DNA of 64,000 bases from Ampelocalamus luodianensis (Eukaryota > Streptophyta > Magnoliopsida > Poales > Poaceae), in contig CM070622.1 of NCBI GenBank assembly GCA_036346255.1, forward strand, positions 32,018,751 through 32,082,750, given 5' to 3'. This document shows positions 21,613 to 33,790 of the stretch, piece by piece (the stretch's first letter is position 1; each line of letters opens with the position of its first letter). The notes under the pieces are model-generated. The model had not been told where the DNA came from and did not search any database. It saw only the letters and a program-made list of their open reading frames with translations. The position numbers were made by a program, and so were the translations under genes.

Positions 21613-23124
21613 CCTGATCAAACAAAGGTAGAGTAAACAAATGTTCACATGATACGAGGGGATGAGCAGAAGTTAAGTGGGTCAGTAAGTTTTGTCATCC
21701 CAAACTACTTTAACTTAATCTAAACTGATAGCATGCATATTTTTAAGATTTAGGGGAAGCACACATGAATTTTCAACATACTAGTTAAACATGACATAGC
21801 CCACAAGCCCGTTGTTCCAGATTACAAAATAGGGCAAACAGAACATAACAAGTAGCATATTACAATAATTTTATAGCAAGGTCCTACCTCGATCTACCCC
21901 TACAATATGTCCAAAAGTGCTCACTCTAAGGCCTACAGGTGAGCTCTAGGCTGACTACTGCAGTCTAGACATCCTAGTCGCGCTGGGCAGCTCCTGAGGA
22001 CTTAGGGGCGGTGGAGGATGGAGTACTCTTGTGCTCGGTGTCCTCAGGTCCAGCAAGGTGGTGGTGATAGCGTTGCAACGGCTACGAAGGGTCCACTGCA
22101 CCTGTGTAGACAACCATCACCCGGTGGCGATGTCCGGTCATCGACATACGGGGACATCAGGTACGGGACTACAGGCAGATGATGGGCTGAGGCAACTCCT
22201 TGGCGGGTGCCAGAAATGCATCCTCTCCATATAACAGTTCCACAACTCGTGTCGCAGATGAACGATGGCAACATAAGCCGCATCGAGCAGGGACACTCGG
22301 ACGGTAAAGCCCCTCCTATAACAACGGAAGGATGGGTAACCGAAGTCCCTCCCCTAGACAACCACCTGAGTGAGGTACTCGGCGGAGGCTGCACCTGCCG
22401 GTGCACTGTAGATGGTGTACTGTGGGGTGTGTGGCCACTCGGTCTATTGCAATATCACCCACAAAGTGTGCTGCAGGGTGCCCTCCTCAAAGGCAGTCAT
22501 GCGGTACTACGACTCCCACTAGCTGGCCATCTACAAGTTTATAAAGAAAAAGGAGAGTTAGAGATCAAGTGACAGGAGATATGGGTAAGAAATGACAGTA
22601 TGTAGGAAAGAATTTTCAGCACACATTTTTAACCATTCTCAAGTTCACTTAACTAATCCTTAAGGCTTATAATCAGGTATTTCTACCCCTTGGTCTTTAT
22701 ATAAGTATACCTTTATAATTTCACTCAAAATAACTCCAAATGATAGGTAGGGAAGTTTAAAAAGATAATACATTACAAAAATTTCAGCAAGTATCACATT
22801 CTGAAATTTTGATAAAAGAGGGGTCCAAGGTGGTATCCTTAGTAGTTCAAAGAGGAAAATCAATAAGGACTTTGTGTGGGATGTTTTTATGATATTTTGA
22901 AAACACTTTGGCTCTGTTTTGAAGTCCTAAAAATATTTAAATTCTTTTATTTACAGAGAGCATCCCTTCTCCTATATCTAGAACTATTTTGAACAAGTTG
23001 AGAGAAGATGATTAAAAATAGACTTTAGATGAGAGATTTGCTAAGAGGGAAAATATCAGCAATTATTTCTGAAATTTCTTAAATAATTAACCATTCTACC
23101 TAGGGCTTGTCCTACAGTTAGTAT
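21613..23124 (-). other. Element M: 5' untranslated leader
   Basis: This lies between the primer-binding site and the gag start on the minus strand. It has no conserved coding motif. The open frames at 22031-22572 have no similarity I recognise and lie antisense or sense to a leader. Part of this 1.5 kb could be a separate small insertion, but I see no clear termini. Confidence 0.5.
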
Positions 23125-23137
23125 GGCTCTGATACCA
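23125..23137 (-). promoter_or_regulatory. Element M primer-binding site (tRNA-iMet type)
   Basis: The minus strand reads TGGTATCAGAGCC, complementary to the 3' end of initiator tRNA-Met, a few bases inside the LTR end at 23143. This fixes the direction of element M. Confidence 0.93.
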
Positions 23138-23142
23138 AGCGT

Positions 23143-24334
23143 TGTCGGACCCCCAGGTGTGGAATAGCCGAAGACCCTATGCGTATACCGTGCTAGTCCC
23201 AGGATTAAGGCTAACACACACATTCACAACATTTGGCAATCACATCCATACAATCACATGCTAAAGTAAAGAAAAAGGGTAATCTACTTAAGCTATTACA
23301 AGTTATTACAATCACGGCCGACCGGTCAAATAAAACAGTTATCAAAGTAAAATAAATAGCAGCGGAAGATAAAACAAAGTAGCAAAAGTCCAGCGGCATG
23401 CCCATCCGATCCCGCAGGAAACCGACAAGGAACAAGGTCTAAGTATACCCATCACCGAACCCTTTGGTGCCAGGGTCAAAGAACTCGTCGTTTGGTGTCG
23501 CCTCATCTACAAACTCTAAACCAACAACAATAGCAAGATTGAGTACTTATGTACTCAGCAAAACTTGTAGTGTATCGTACAAAATATATTAGATGAAAGG
23601 TTGTCAAATGAAAAGGCTCTATTCTACAAGTTATTTTGCTCAAAGCTATTTTCATTTGCAATAATCATAAGTAATAATTTGCAACGGAGTTTGAAAGAAG
23701 CAGTATAAATAAGTACAGGGCAGTAAGTAAGATATTGAATCAAGTAACAACAACACCTGCAACCTTACCCGGTTACAAGCAAATATATAATCATGTTTTG
23801 CCATATAAATGGCACTGACAAATTCTTGTTCAACCATAGAAATGGCAGTCCTGCTATAGAAATAGCCAATTAGTCATAGAAATGACAGTTTTGCTATAAA
23901 CATAGAAGCATAGCCATAGAAATGGCAGTTAACTCAACAAATGGGAAACCCCATGTCATTACCCCAATCTTTTGTGACAAAATAGTTTAGAAAACAAAAC
24001 TACCACCATACCAGCCACACTAAGCATGCTCATGACCGCGAGCGCAGCTATTCGAATAGTTTATCACTCTGCAGAGGTGTACAACTTTACCCATAGTATG
24101 CGGTATTCCAATCGCCTGGAATATCTCTATATCACTGCTCACTACCGAAGGTAAGCAGCCTAGAGTTCGCGACGTAGCCTTTACATCATCTAGCCCTGCA
24201 AATCATTATCCTCATCCGTCGGTAAAAAAAAATGATAATGATAATAATGATAACAACAACGGAACACATCGAATGAGGAGCCTCACTCACCCGGATAGAA
24301 ACCCGTTGAGTAAGTCCCTAACTTCTCTAAAATA
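23143..24334 (-). repeat. Element M 5' LTR, 3' portion
   Basis: The plus strand begins TGTCGGACCCCC, the reversed 3' end of the LTR, next to the primer site. It shares with LTR-A the order of blocks: the palindrome CTATTCGAATAG (24048-24059), the TGCAGAGG/TACCC block, and AGGTAAGCAG (24160). The LTR is interrupted at about 24334 by a plus-strand gypsy fragment and resumes at about 25266. A small AAT/AAC-type microsatellite is at 24229-24260. Confidence 0.8.
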
Positions 24335-24600
24335 GAAACCCATCTGATGAGGGCATCACTTCAACTGATATGAACACTCCTCTTGCTACTACCATGAATG
24401 ATGTCCAAGGTCCAATTACTCAGGCACGTGCTCGTCAACTAAATTATTAGGTAAATTTGTTTCTAGGGCTGAGTGTATCACTTAAGAACTCTATGATGCT
24501 GCCTAATGGAGATGATTTGCTTGTGCTTAGGAATCTAGGACGGGACAGCAAGGAGTTGATGATATGCATCAAGGAAGGAGAAGGCAATAACAATGGCTAA
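24335..24600 (+). pseudogene. Gypsy pol C-terminal tail remnant (second copy)
   Basis: A plus-strand copy of the tail seen at 2640-2945, with the same MNTPLATTMNDVQGPIT stretch, one in-frame stop after the RQLN motif and a few substitutions. It begins abruptly within M's LTR, so it is a 5'-truncated element end, followed by an LTR-C. Confidence 0.75.
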
Positions 24601-25265
24601 AGGAGATGAAGAATTTGTGGCCTCCAACTCAAAGAGCTTCGGCCACCCTTTACTTGGTGCTGCGTCACCTTTTCTTTAGCCTACAAGGCTTGTATATGAG
24701 TTCTATGAGCTGACTTGGCCCATAGGGGCCTATTACTATTCATGTGAACAGTAACATGGCCACATGAACAGTACCCCACCTAGGGTTTCCACCTCCTAGT
24801 CGCTCTCCTCATATAGGAGCCATCGCCCTTTAGTCCGATTTGGGTTTTTCTTAGATTATTCTGCCACTTTGCAGTTTTGCCGTTTGTTCGGTTTGAGGAA
24901 CCCCACTCTGTGAACTTCATTATTATTCGCAATACAATTTCGGATTGCATCTTCTACTCTCTTGCTTGTGTTCTCGATTTTCTTGCAGGAGATAGCCTTC
25001 TTGGCGAGGTCAACCGCGTTTGGCACGGTTGATAACCAACGGAGCGGTGATGTATTGATTGCGAGGGGTTCGATCCGTTCTGGTCGGAGCCTTTGGATCA
25101 TCAACGTCGTGTCTCCATAATCGACATATCAGTACCTTTCGGAAGATCGAGCCACACTCTCATCACCATCGAAGTGAGGCATCCGCAGTTGTGTTGGCAT
25201 GCCAGCCCTTCGGCAATGCGCGCACTACTTCTGCCTACTGTCATGCAAGGCTAAGATTTCGATAA
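24601..25265 (+). repeat. LTR-C copy next to a pol tail
   Basis: After the polypurine-like AAAGGAG and GCTTCGGCCACCC comes an LTR with GGTGCTGCGTCACC, ATGAACAGTACC, CTAGGGTTTCC, a TATA-like CTCATATAGG (24807-24816) and GGTCAACCGCGTTTGGCACGG. The same order of motifs occurs at 33791-34350 and 34351-34946. The right end is about 25265, where M's LTR resumes. Confidence 0.65.
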
Positions 25266-26075
25266 CCTAGTTAGCTATGACCATCCCATACTAGCACATA
25301 TAGTTGTACAATTAGGTCTTAGTCCCAGAGTTGCTGGCTTCAGTCCTTAATCGACTACGGGCGAGATCTCCACCCTATCAACTGAGTTACAATCCTCACT
25401 CTTTCATAGTACAATATAACTCGCTTTTGTCTAAAGACTAAAGTTTTCATTTTAACTTCATAAAATAACAGAGATAACACCTCTGGACATTTTTCAAAAT
25501 ACTCCCAAATTCACAAATAAAATATTGTCCTTTAATCAATTTTCAAAAATTCTATTGCTCTAGTTGCATTTGTGCGATAATCACACTCAAATAATCCCAA
25601 ATGACATTATATATTGTATAACCCTTAATCTAATGGCTACAATAGAAGATGACCAATATTCCAAGGAGACATATGCAGCACATAGGATTTACAATAACCA
25701 TTTTCCCAAAAAATAACATTTTTCATACACCACATACACGCATGCATAATAGGATTTACAAAACAACATACAATAATTAAAACACTAGGATCAACATGAT
25801 CAAAGGGGGTGCTTGCCTTCCTCTTGATGTTCTGGAGATAAGGTGGATTGATCGTCGCGACAATAGCCTGAATTATCGACGTCTAAAAAGAGTCGAAAAT
25901 GAATTAAATAACAACCAATAAATTCAACAGCAACCAAAATTCAATATTTTTACATATTCAGGTAGATTATGATTTTAGACAAATTTAGAGACAAATTTCA
26001 TTCAATTTGGAAATTTGTAGCAAAAGTTATTAAGGCTTCAATTCCATTCGGTTTGTTAAATCCATATTAAAAGAG

Positions 26076-26179
26076 AAATACGCTTTCTAATAGAGAAAAT
26101 GTATTCTCGTGTCTATTCTAATGAGGTTTACGCTTTCTCAAAAGGAAGACATATTTTCCTCTTAATTGAAAGCGTATTT
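26076..26179. repeat. 104-bp foldback (MITE-like) in element M LTR
   Basis: Terminal inverted repeats AAATACGCTTTC (26076-26087) and GAAAGCGTATTT (26168-26179) match perfectly over 12 bp, with the word TTTACGCTTTCTC repeated inside. No clear target duplication was found. Confidence 0.5.
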
Positions 26180-27193
26180 TCTATTTTTCATTTGATTTTC
26201 AGTTAAACAGACATGTGGGGTCCACTGTCAGTGACTCGGTTTGAGTCCAAGGCTATTCGGACGGTCGAACGTGCTCTTTGGTCTGATCGGACTAGTCCGA
26301 AGGGGTTCGATTTGAACGACTATTTTTGACATAATATTTCTTTTAATCTCAAGCTTGATCCCACACGTCATTGACTTATTAAGTTTAACTAAAGATTGCT
26401 TAGTGTTTAAATACGAGGATTAGCCACTTAGATGACGTGCTACAATGTCTGTCCAGCAATGTCGCGCGGTGGCACACACGCCCGCGCGTGTCGCCGGTGT
26501 TGTGGAGCTCCACAGCACCGGAGAGTGCCCAACATGGGACCTTCGTGCTAAAGCGCATCTACTGGTAGTGGTGTTGTGGCCAGAGTCAGCTCTAGCGGTG
26601 GCATGCCGGCGCTGAGCGACGGAGCAGGTACGACAAAAGGTGACATAGAAAATGAGCAGCGCCCTTAGCTATCTAGCATGCTCATGAGTGGCTAGGGGTT
26701 ACTAGGAGTCTACCTGAATGATGTGGAGTGGCTGAGATGGTCGGAGTTGGGCTGTCGATGTTGAGCCAAGGCCGCACGGCGAGCTTCACGTGGAGGAGAG
26801 GTTCGGCTGATGGAGAGCGGAGTCTAATGATTGGAGAAGTTCTAGTAGGTCCTTGCGATGCTGCAGGTACAAGGAATTGGTCAGGGACATAGTAGGGCTC
26901 TGGCGAGGCTTGAGGCGGCCATTCCAGCCGGAGATGAGGAAGACGACTCGATTCGCCTGCTCCTGTGATTCAAACACCAAATTGAGTGAGGGAAAAGGAT
27001 TAAGGTTTTTGGGAACGCAATATGATGTGGTAGAGGTGACACCAAACCCTTCACAGCGCTAGAGACGAAGGTGGTGGTGCATGGCCGAATTAGGTTTTTC
27101 ACTCTCAAAGCTCTAGAGCTCGATTGAGAGGAGGAGAAGAGGCGAGGTGGTGCGCACATAGTAGGAAAAGGTGATAAGATGCTCTGGGGTCCC

Positions 27194-27203
27194 TTATATA
27201 GGC
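27194..27203 (-). promoter_or_regulatory. TATA box of element M LTR
   Basis: The minus strand reads CCTATATAAG followed by GGACCCC, in the GC-rich part of the LTR, at the position expected for the promoter. Confidence 0.55.
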
Positions 27204-27358
27204 GTACGGGCAGAGGAGAGCGAGGAAGAGCCCTGGCAACCACGAGCAGAGCGACGATGTGCTCGGAGGTGCTGAGGTGTCTCTGGGCAAGTATGGGGGC
27301 AAGAGGACAGGGGATGGGTGCGGTGGTTGATGGCGAAGCGACAAGAGTAGGTGAAAAC

Positions 27359-30068
27359 TGGGTCTCGGGACCCGAAAATGCATCTCAGGAACCCTCTGTG
27401 TATTCTGAACTAGTCTCACATCAGTAGCTAGCTCACACAGGAAACAGTGATAAAATACCATCCATTTATTCGATTTAACTAAAAAGATCTCAAATTAACA
27501 AATATTAATAATAACTGGACCTTATGGTCAATGTTTACTTAACTTGCCATGTAGGACTAAAGAAACAAATAAACTCTTGTAGCGGAACAAAACTCTTGAA
27601 ATGACCAGTCAACATGCTCACAGGCAATCGAGTGAAGAACGTGTCCTAATCCGCAAAACCTTCATAGTACTCCTGGATGAAGAACTCTTGAGCAGCTTGA
27701 TACTCTTCAACTGAATCACAAAAATTGAAGCCGTGAGTACATAAAGCACTCAACAATTCTAGGGAAATGTATGCAAATAATATTTATACATGACTTGAAC
27801 AAAGGTTAGCTGTATGGTTCTTTTGCATAAAGCAGTATTGATAATAAATACAATAGATAGATTGAAATGTGTAATTGAAAAGAATAGTAAATACATAAAA
27901 GTAAACAATTTCTTTGAAACAACCAATGAACTACTCATCCACTTCCCAAGACAAACCACCAAGTGAATTACCCATTCACCGAACAAACATTATATTCATC
28001 AAGTGAACTTCACATTCACACTTTGACTCGTTTTATAAGAAACTCTACCTCCCGTATGAAATCCTCAGGCAAGTCCATAACTGCGGACATGGCTATTCGA
28101 ATAGTTTTACACTTTGTAGAGGTTGTACATCTTTACCCACATGACACGACTTCTCTAGTTTGTTTGACATCCGTTGATACCACTGCTCACTACCTTAGGT
28201 AAGCAGTTTAGAGCACGTGACAAGGCCTTTACAAAGTCCTATTTTGACCCAGTTTTGCTCGCTAAGGTTTCAACACTGAATGTCTTTATCCGACCAGACA
28301 GGGCCCCCTCTTGCGCCAAGCACAACCCAAACAGAACCAAATCAAAACATCACTAATTAATTAGCCAGGTCTCACCCATACAAGACATGTGGTTGTATGG
28401 TTAAGGCTCAGTTCAATGGAGCACAAAATTAGGTCCTTGACTAGTTACTCAAGCGATCTTTCCACAACCCACAACGTGCTAAACCCACACCCTCAATCCA
28501 CCAACCTGCTCGCCCGAGCGAAAACCATTTTGTTTAACTAAAGCCAATGACATACCCTGTCATGGTACCCAAATTTTAACAAGAGTGGCTAACCACCATG
28601 ATTCCATATCAATACGATACCCAGGTTGGTAATACAAGTATGTTCGACTAAAATTATCCATGCTAGGGTGACAAAGGATTCATGGCATTCAAATTATCAA
28701 AGGAGGCATAATGACAACAAGTAATATCTAAACTCAAAACAATTTGTATAAAAATAGCGTGCATTTGTATAAAACAACATACTTTTGAAATCATAGCTTT
28801 AATATGATCAAAGGACCACAACTTGCTTTAGAATAAATCCTGTGATTGATCTTGATCTTGGTACACTACTCCTTGCTTAAAACTTCCCAAAGTATCAACG
28901 TCTACTCGCAAACAAGGTAAATAAATCAAATAAATTAATAATAGAGAGAAAACTAACTCTAAAAATTAAATAAAAATCTCAGATAAATAGATCTCGAATT
29001 TAGATGAATTTACGAATTTGAATGAGCTCAATTGGAGTTCGGATGCAAAAGATATGGGCTCTAGAAGATTGAAATCCATGAAATAACATAAAAAGGATTT
29101 TCTGGAATTTGGGGATTTAGTTTTCTACTGGAAAATCAACTTATGACGCCAGCATGACCTCAGCCCTGGAATTTTTGGCCGAAAAGGATTAAAAGAAAAA
29201 CTGACGTGTTGGACCCTCACGTCAGCGGCACGGCTCACAAGGACTAGGTCCATGGACCTTTGGATCTAATGTTCGGACCGGGCGGACACACGCGTGCTGA
29301 TGTGGCACTGACAGGGCGCCACATAGGCTACCACAACACGCACAGGGACTAAGCTAGACATGACATGGACGCCACGTGGATGACCACGTCGGTTCAACGA
29401 CAACACCAGCTCGGGATCCGATGGTCTTCGGCATTTGATGGCGGCTCTTCCGCGGTGGGTGGTACTGGAGAGTAGATAACGTTATTGCGAACTCACCAGT
29501 GTACTTACGGGCGGCTAAGGTCGATGGTGATGGTCAGTGGCAAGCTTCAAGCGTAGATGAGTTATGGCTATTATCGGGAAGGAGTTCGGGAAAAGCTCTG
29601 GTGACACGGAGGGGTTCTGGAGGGAGCTACGGTGACGGTGGACCTGATGGCATGCTCAACGTCGACAAAGCGACACTGGCGATGGAGGAATTCAGGTTTT
29701 AGTCGACGGCGGCCGAAACCCTAAAACCAAATTGCGGCGGAGCTTGAGCTCTCAGGGTGGAATTGACCTAGGGTTCGAGGTGCAGGTGTTCTTGCAATCC
29801 CAGGGGTGCCTTTTATATGGCCCGGGCGTGCACGAGGTGGTGTGTAGGTGGCAGGTTCTAAAGAGTCTGAGAAGGGGATAATGAAATTCACGAGATTAAG
29901 ATGCGATTCGGAGGAGATAAGAGTCCCGGTTTGTTATGGAGAGTTAAAGGATTTGGATGCCTAGATCAGCACGAGATTTGCAGGCCGAACGTGCCATAGT
30001 CGGATGGAGTTCGAGCTCAAGCAATGGCGGTCCAGGCGTCCCTTGGGCGGAGAAGAAACCCAAAGGAG
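27359..30068 (-). repeat. LTR-A copy, minus strand, truncated
   Basis: The plus strand begins near CTCGGGACCCG (27364) followed by GAACCCTCTGTGTATTCTG. This aligns with the start of the solo LTR-A at 38555 (GAACCCTCTGTGTATACTG). Collinear matches continue: the palindrome at 28093-28104, CATGTGGTTGTATGG (28386), ATCAACGTCTACTCGCAA (28896) and GCTCAATTGGAGTT (29025). The upstream part of the LTR is lost at 30068 where the copia LTR begins. Frames at 29499-30196 are non-coding shadows. Confidence 0.8.
29811..29820 (-). promoter_or_regulatory. TATA box of LTR-A copy
   Basis: The minus strand reads CCATATAAAAGGC. It corresponds to GTATAAAAGGGG in the other LTR-A copy (about 41048). Confidence 0.55.
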
Positions 30069-30819
30069 TGTTGGAAATATGCCCTAGAGGCAATAATGGA
30101 GATGATTATATGTCGTTATGTTCATTATATTGGATAATATGTTATCTTGTTCCTAGAATAATATCGTTAATATTTATCATCAAGTATGTAACTTGATTGT
30201 GAAACTCTGTATTTCTACGATGATTATTCTTAAACGTTCCCTAGTCGAAAAACATATGAGAACACATATGAATAGACTAGCATATGTATTGGTTGATGAC
30301 TACGTTTCACAGGTCATAGATATGGAGATATCAAACCAATAATATGGACATATTTAGAGAACATGGTGTTGGTTTGACCCACCTTGAGATACTATTGAGA
30401 TCGTTATGATTTCTTGTGTCATCAGTTGGTCTCAAGCAATGCTGATGTATAATCCTTAGACCTGAGATCAACATGGTTTCCTACATGTGTAATAGCACTA
30501 TTAGGGGTTGTCAAACGCTACTCGTAACTAGGTAGTTATAAAGGTAGCTTTCGGATATGCTATGAAACATAGGGAGGAATATGACTGGTCGGATATGGGA
30601 TTTGCCCCTCGTAACATAACAGGAGAGATGTCTCTGGGCCCCTCGTCGTGGTCGAATAAAGAAAGTGCATGGCCATACCACTAGTGGTCGAAGTATTGAC
30701 CACATGAAGTTATTCGACACTTGATCGAGAAAGAATTGAACAGTCCATGGATGACAAATTATCTCACCTAGAGTTCAACCAGATGTCGTGAGGCAAAGGA
30801 AGAATACACAAACAGGTCG

Positions 30820-31265
30820 TTCAATTCGACCAGATACAAACTGGTCGTAGATTGGTCGAAATTGGTCGTATATAGTTACGAGCTAGTCGTAGACTGGTCA
30901 AACTGGTTGTACACAGTTACGAGCTGGTCGTATGGAGATACGAGCTGGTCGTAGACTGGTCAAAACTGGTCGTGCACAGTTACGAGCTGGTCGTATGGAG
31001 ATACAAGCTGGTCGTAGACTGGTCATACACAGTTACGAGCTGGTCGTAGACTGGTCGAAACTAGTCGTACACAGTTATGAGCTGGTCGTATGGAGATAGA
31101 AGCTGACTGTAGACTGGTCAAACATAGTCACAGATTAGTCGTATGGAGATACAAACTAGTCGTAAGGTGTTACAAAGTGATTGTAAGGAGTTACAGACTG
31201 GTCGTAACTACACTTGGACTGGTCGTGACTGAATTCGAGTTGGTCATAAATGATAAGGACCTGGT
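30820..31265 (+). repeat. CTGGTCGTA minisatellite inside the copia LTR
   Basis: Imperfect units built from CTGGTCGTA, GACTGGTCAAA, ACAGTTACGAG and TATGGAGATAC are repeated in tandem about a dozen times with variable unit length. Units decay toward the right end. Confidence 0.88.
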
Positions 31266-31507
31266 CATAGATCATATTTCATTAAGGTTCATCCGATATA
31301 TTCTTTCTGTGTTCGGGAATCGTTATGTGCTACTAGGTACTGCTAATGACTCATGGTCGGAAAAGAGTTTTCGAGTCAGAACTGATCACGCATGAACCTA
31401 TAGGGTCACACACTTAAAGGGCAAGGATTTAATTTGGATGGTGATCCGAATTCTTGTATGCCCTAAGTTCCTAATGGGCCTCAAGTTGGAGACCCGTTAT
31501 GGATACC

Positions 31508-31515
31508 TATAAATA
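31508..31515 (+). promoter_or_regulatory. TATA box of copia LTR
   Basis: TATAAATA within CCTATAAATAGAGGGG, the expected form and position for this copia group. Confidence 0.75.
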
Positions 31516-31892
31516 GAGGGGCGGTGGCATGGGGTTAAAGTATCTCTTTTGAAGAATTCCCAAAACCCTAATAGCCACTCCCTCCTGAACCATGCCGCCA
31601 GTGCTAGCACTCCTGTGCGTGGTGTCCCTGCCCCGTACATGTGGATACCTTGGAGGTATTGTTGCGAAGCATCAGCACTAGGACGATCCGTAACTCGTGA
31701 CGATCATCGGGCAGGAGAAGAAGACATACGGCAAGTACAACTACGTCTACATCTACTTGCTTCATCGACTCTACTTCTGCTATGAGTTGGCGCATCTAGT
31801 GGTAATCTCGTGATCTATTACTAGCGGAGGTTCCTTGGTTGCACGGCAAAAAAATTTGTTTTGTGCTCTCGTAGCTTTCCGCGTTCCTTCAG

Positions 31893-31904
31893 TGGTATCA
31901 GAGC
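31893..31904 (+). promoter_or_regulatory. Copia primer-binding site
   Basis: TGGTATCAGAGC, complementary to initiator tRNA-Met, one base past the LTR end. Confidence 0.92.
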
Positions 31905-32640
31905 CTTTCCGTCTAGTTTTAGATTCAGATTAGATGCATATTTTGATATGTGGGGTGATAGATGTGATCTATTTCTATTTTCTATTGATCGTTCTATATG
32001 ATAGATTGTTTTTGGCGATGGTTGATATGATCGTCCATGCGCGGTGGTCTCAAGATGGGTTTATGATTGTTATTCTGTGATCGTGTTTTCATGGTCGTGT
32101 CGTGACTTGCCTCTACCGGTCTATTTCCGTCATCGGGGCAGATAGTGATCGTAAATCCATAGCGCACACGAAGATCAATCTTGTTGATCGAATCGGAGTT
32201 GCGATCGAATAGGGGGTTAATGTGGTTAATCCAATGCGATTTTCATGGACAAAACAGTAGATTGGATCTACATAGTCTAAAAAATTTCACATTGGAACCA
32301 CCAAAAAGGACCTTGATATATGAATAGGGCTACCGCCCTTCTAGTGCGGGTTGCCACCCCTGTGGACTAGGATATTAACTTGGTTTTGGTATTGCTAGTT
32401 CACGTCATCCATTAGATAGAATGCGATTCTATGCTAACTTGTTTTTGCATGATTTTGTGAATAGTATGACCCATGATGTATGAGATGCATGTATGTGTGT
32501 AATTTTCATGACCTACGTATCATGCTAATTGCAACCCAAGGCTGTCTATATTTGTATTACGACCTGCGTATCAACGTGTAATGCTTCTTCACTCCTTGTA
32601 TTTTATCACTAGTGCTATCACACGTGTATTTTATCGTAAC
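31905..32640 (+). other. Copia 5' leader, truncated
   Basis: T-rich leader following the primer site. No copia gag or pol motif is seen before the sequence changes character near 32600-32700, so the element is truncated here and joined to minus-strand Tat-type gag material. The exact junction is unclear. Confidence 0.5.
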
Positions 32641-33470
32641 CTAGTGCTTGCCCAAGCTTTGGAGTTGGGTTTTTTAGCAGGTCACTTATATGCTAAAGTT
32701 TCTGAGCCTCCTCGGATTGATACTAGATGCACCCAGGCAAGGTTCTCTAGGCTATCATTCTTCTTCTTCGGGCAGTCTCAGGGTCTTCCACGTCTGATGA
32801 TGCTTGAGTTGCCTTAATGGAGAGCGATCATTTCTAGGATTTCTCCCACACTCATCAGAGTGTTGATCCTGTCCATGGCTGGAGGCCTCCTCGCCATCGT
32901 TACTAGGGGTCGTAACGTGTGATTGTCAGGGAGCATCCTTAGTCCTGCCTCTAAGAGAGTAATCAGGATTTGAGGGGAGGGCAAAGACGTCCTGGGTATG
33001 ACCTCCACTTGCGCTTGAGCCCTCCTGGCTTGAGGAATGGTCGAACGACATCGCCTCGCGACTTGGAGCAAGCCCCTCCAAGAAGGGGAAATCTGGGTTA
33101 TAATCGTCTCCGATCGGAGACGAGCCGTGCAACGGTATGGTCGAACCCGTAGGACGAGCGGAATCTCCCACATACTCTATGGGGGCAACCGAAGGGTGAT
33201 GACTACTAGATGTTGGCGAAGCCCCGGAATGATGGATTTCAGGACTTGTTGTGCCAGGTCGGCTAATCGTAGATGGACTCGAACAGTTGGAGAGGGCTCC
33301 CTCACTATACTCTGGGCCTACCTTGGTGCAGTCCTGGTTGTGGTCGGATATATCCTTGCCCTTTGAGGAATCTAGTTCCTCACCAGGCATAACATTGTGG
33401 GGAATAAGGATCCCTCCTCAACTCTGGTTGTGGCACGGTCTCCGGGATCTGGTGTGATGAGAACATCAAC
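32641..33470 (-). pseudogene. T2: Tat-type gag N-terminal region remnant
   Basis: The minus-strand frames include MPGEELDSSKGKDISDHNQD, SGASPTSSSHHPSVAPIEY and MARRPPAMDRINTLMSVGE, overlapping in different phases. Composition is serine/proline-rich with no enzymatic motif. Its position, on the same strand and downstream of the T2 gag start at 35081 across an LTR-C insertion, suggests it is the continuation of that gag. In element T the equivalent region is likewise serine/arginine-rich and poorly conserved. This is an inference; an unrelated remnant cannot be excluded. Confidence 0.45.
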
Positions 33471-33519
33471 CCGCCGGATACGACCACTACTCCGCCTCCA
33501 ACCCGGGTACTCTACTACC

Positions 33520-33790
33520 ATCGATTCGGCTGCATGAAACGCTACTCCAACGCGTTGACAAATTTACTTCACTTATATCTGGTGCTACACCACCTCACAT
33601 TTGATGAGGACATCAACCCTAAGGATGCATCCACTACTTCGACTCGCTGCACTGCATTCATATCTTCTCCGATCGGACTTTCGGCGACTGCATTGCCATA
33701 TTTTCCAGTTGGACCGAGCTGCCTCTACACATATATGTCGGGCTACATCTCTTGCTTCTACTCATATGTGTCGGGCTACGTCTACATGCC
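33520..33790 (+). pseudogene. Degraded gypsy pol-tail-like fragment before LTR-C
   Basis: The plus strand contains TTTGATGAGGACATCAA (33600), matching the beginning of the pol tails at 2945 and 24340, then diverges. A duplicated TCGGGCTAC phrase with ACATATATG or ACTCATATG follows (33737-33780). It is probably the end of the element whose LTR-C copies follow. Confidence 0.4.

Larger units (their letters stand above)
25266..27358 (-). repeat. Element M 5' LTR, 5' portion
   Basis: This continues M's LTR after the insertion. The plus-strand phrase CATCCCATACTAGCACATAT (25284) aligns with the LTR-A phrase at about 39545. CATGATCAAAGGGGGTGCTTGCC (about 25797) aligns with the block at 28805 and 40075. 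It has a GC-richer promoter part (26400-27350). The expected LTR start (TGTAACATCCC type) is not seen, so the LTR is truncated at about 27358 by the next LTR-A copy. Open frames at 26786-27461 are shadows of this GC-rich part. Confidence 0.7.
30069..31891 (+). repeat. Copia LTR of BARE-1/Angela/WIS type
   Basis: It starts TGTTGGAAATATGCCCTAG (30069), the hallmark start of this grass copia group, and ends CGTTCCTTCA (31891) directly before a tRNA-iMet primer site. The length of 1823 bp fits the about 1.8-kb LTR of the group. It contains a TATA box at 31508 and an internal minisatellite (30820-31265). A reversed partial copy lies at 35641-36315. Confidence 0.9.

Noticed and set aside
22031..22572. 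Overlapping frames of 67-121 codons on both strands
   Set aside because: They lie in the leader of element M, show no motif and conflict between strands.
27105..27461. 118-codon minus-strand frame resembling a secreted protein
   Set aside because: It spans the promoter part of an LTR across the border with another LTR, so it cannot be one gene.
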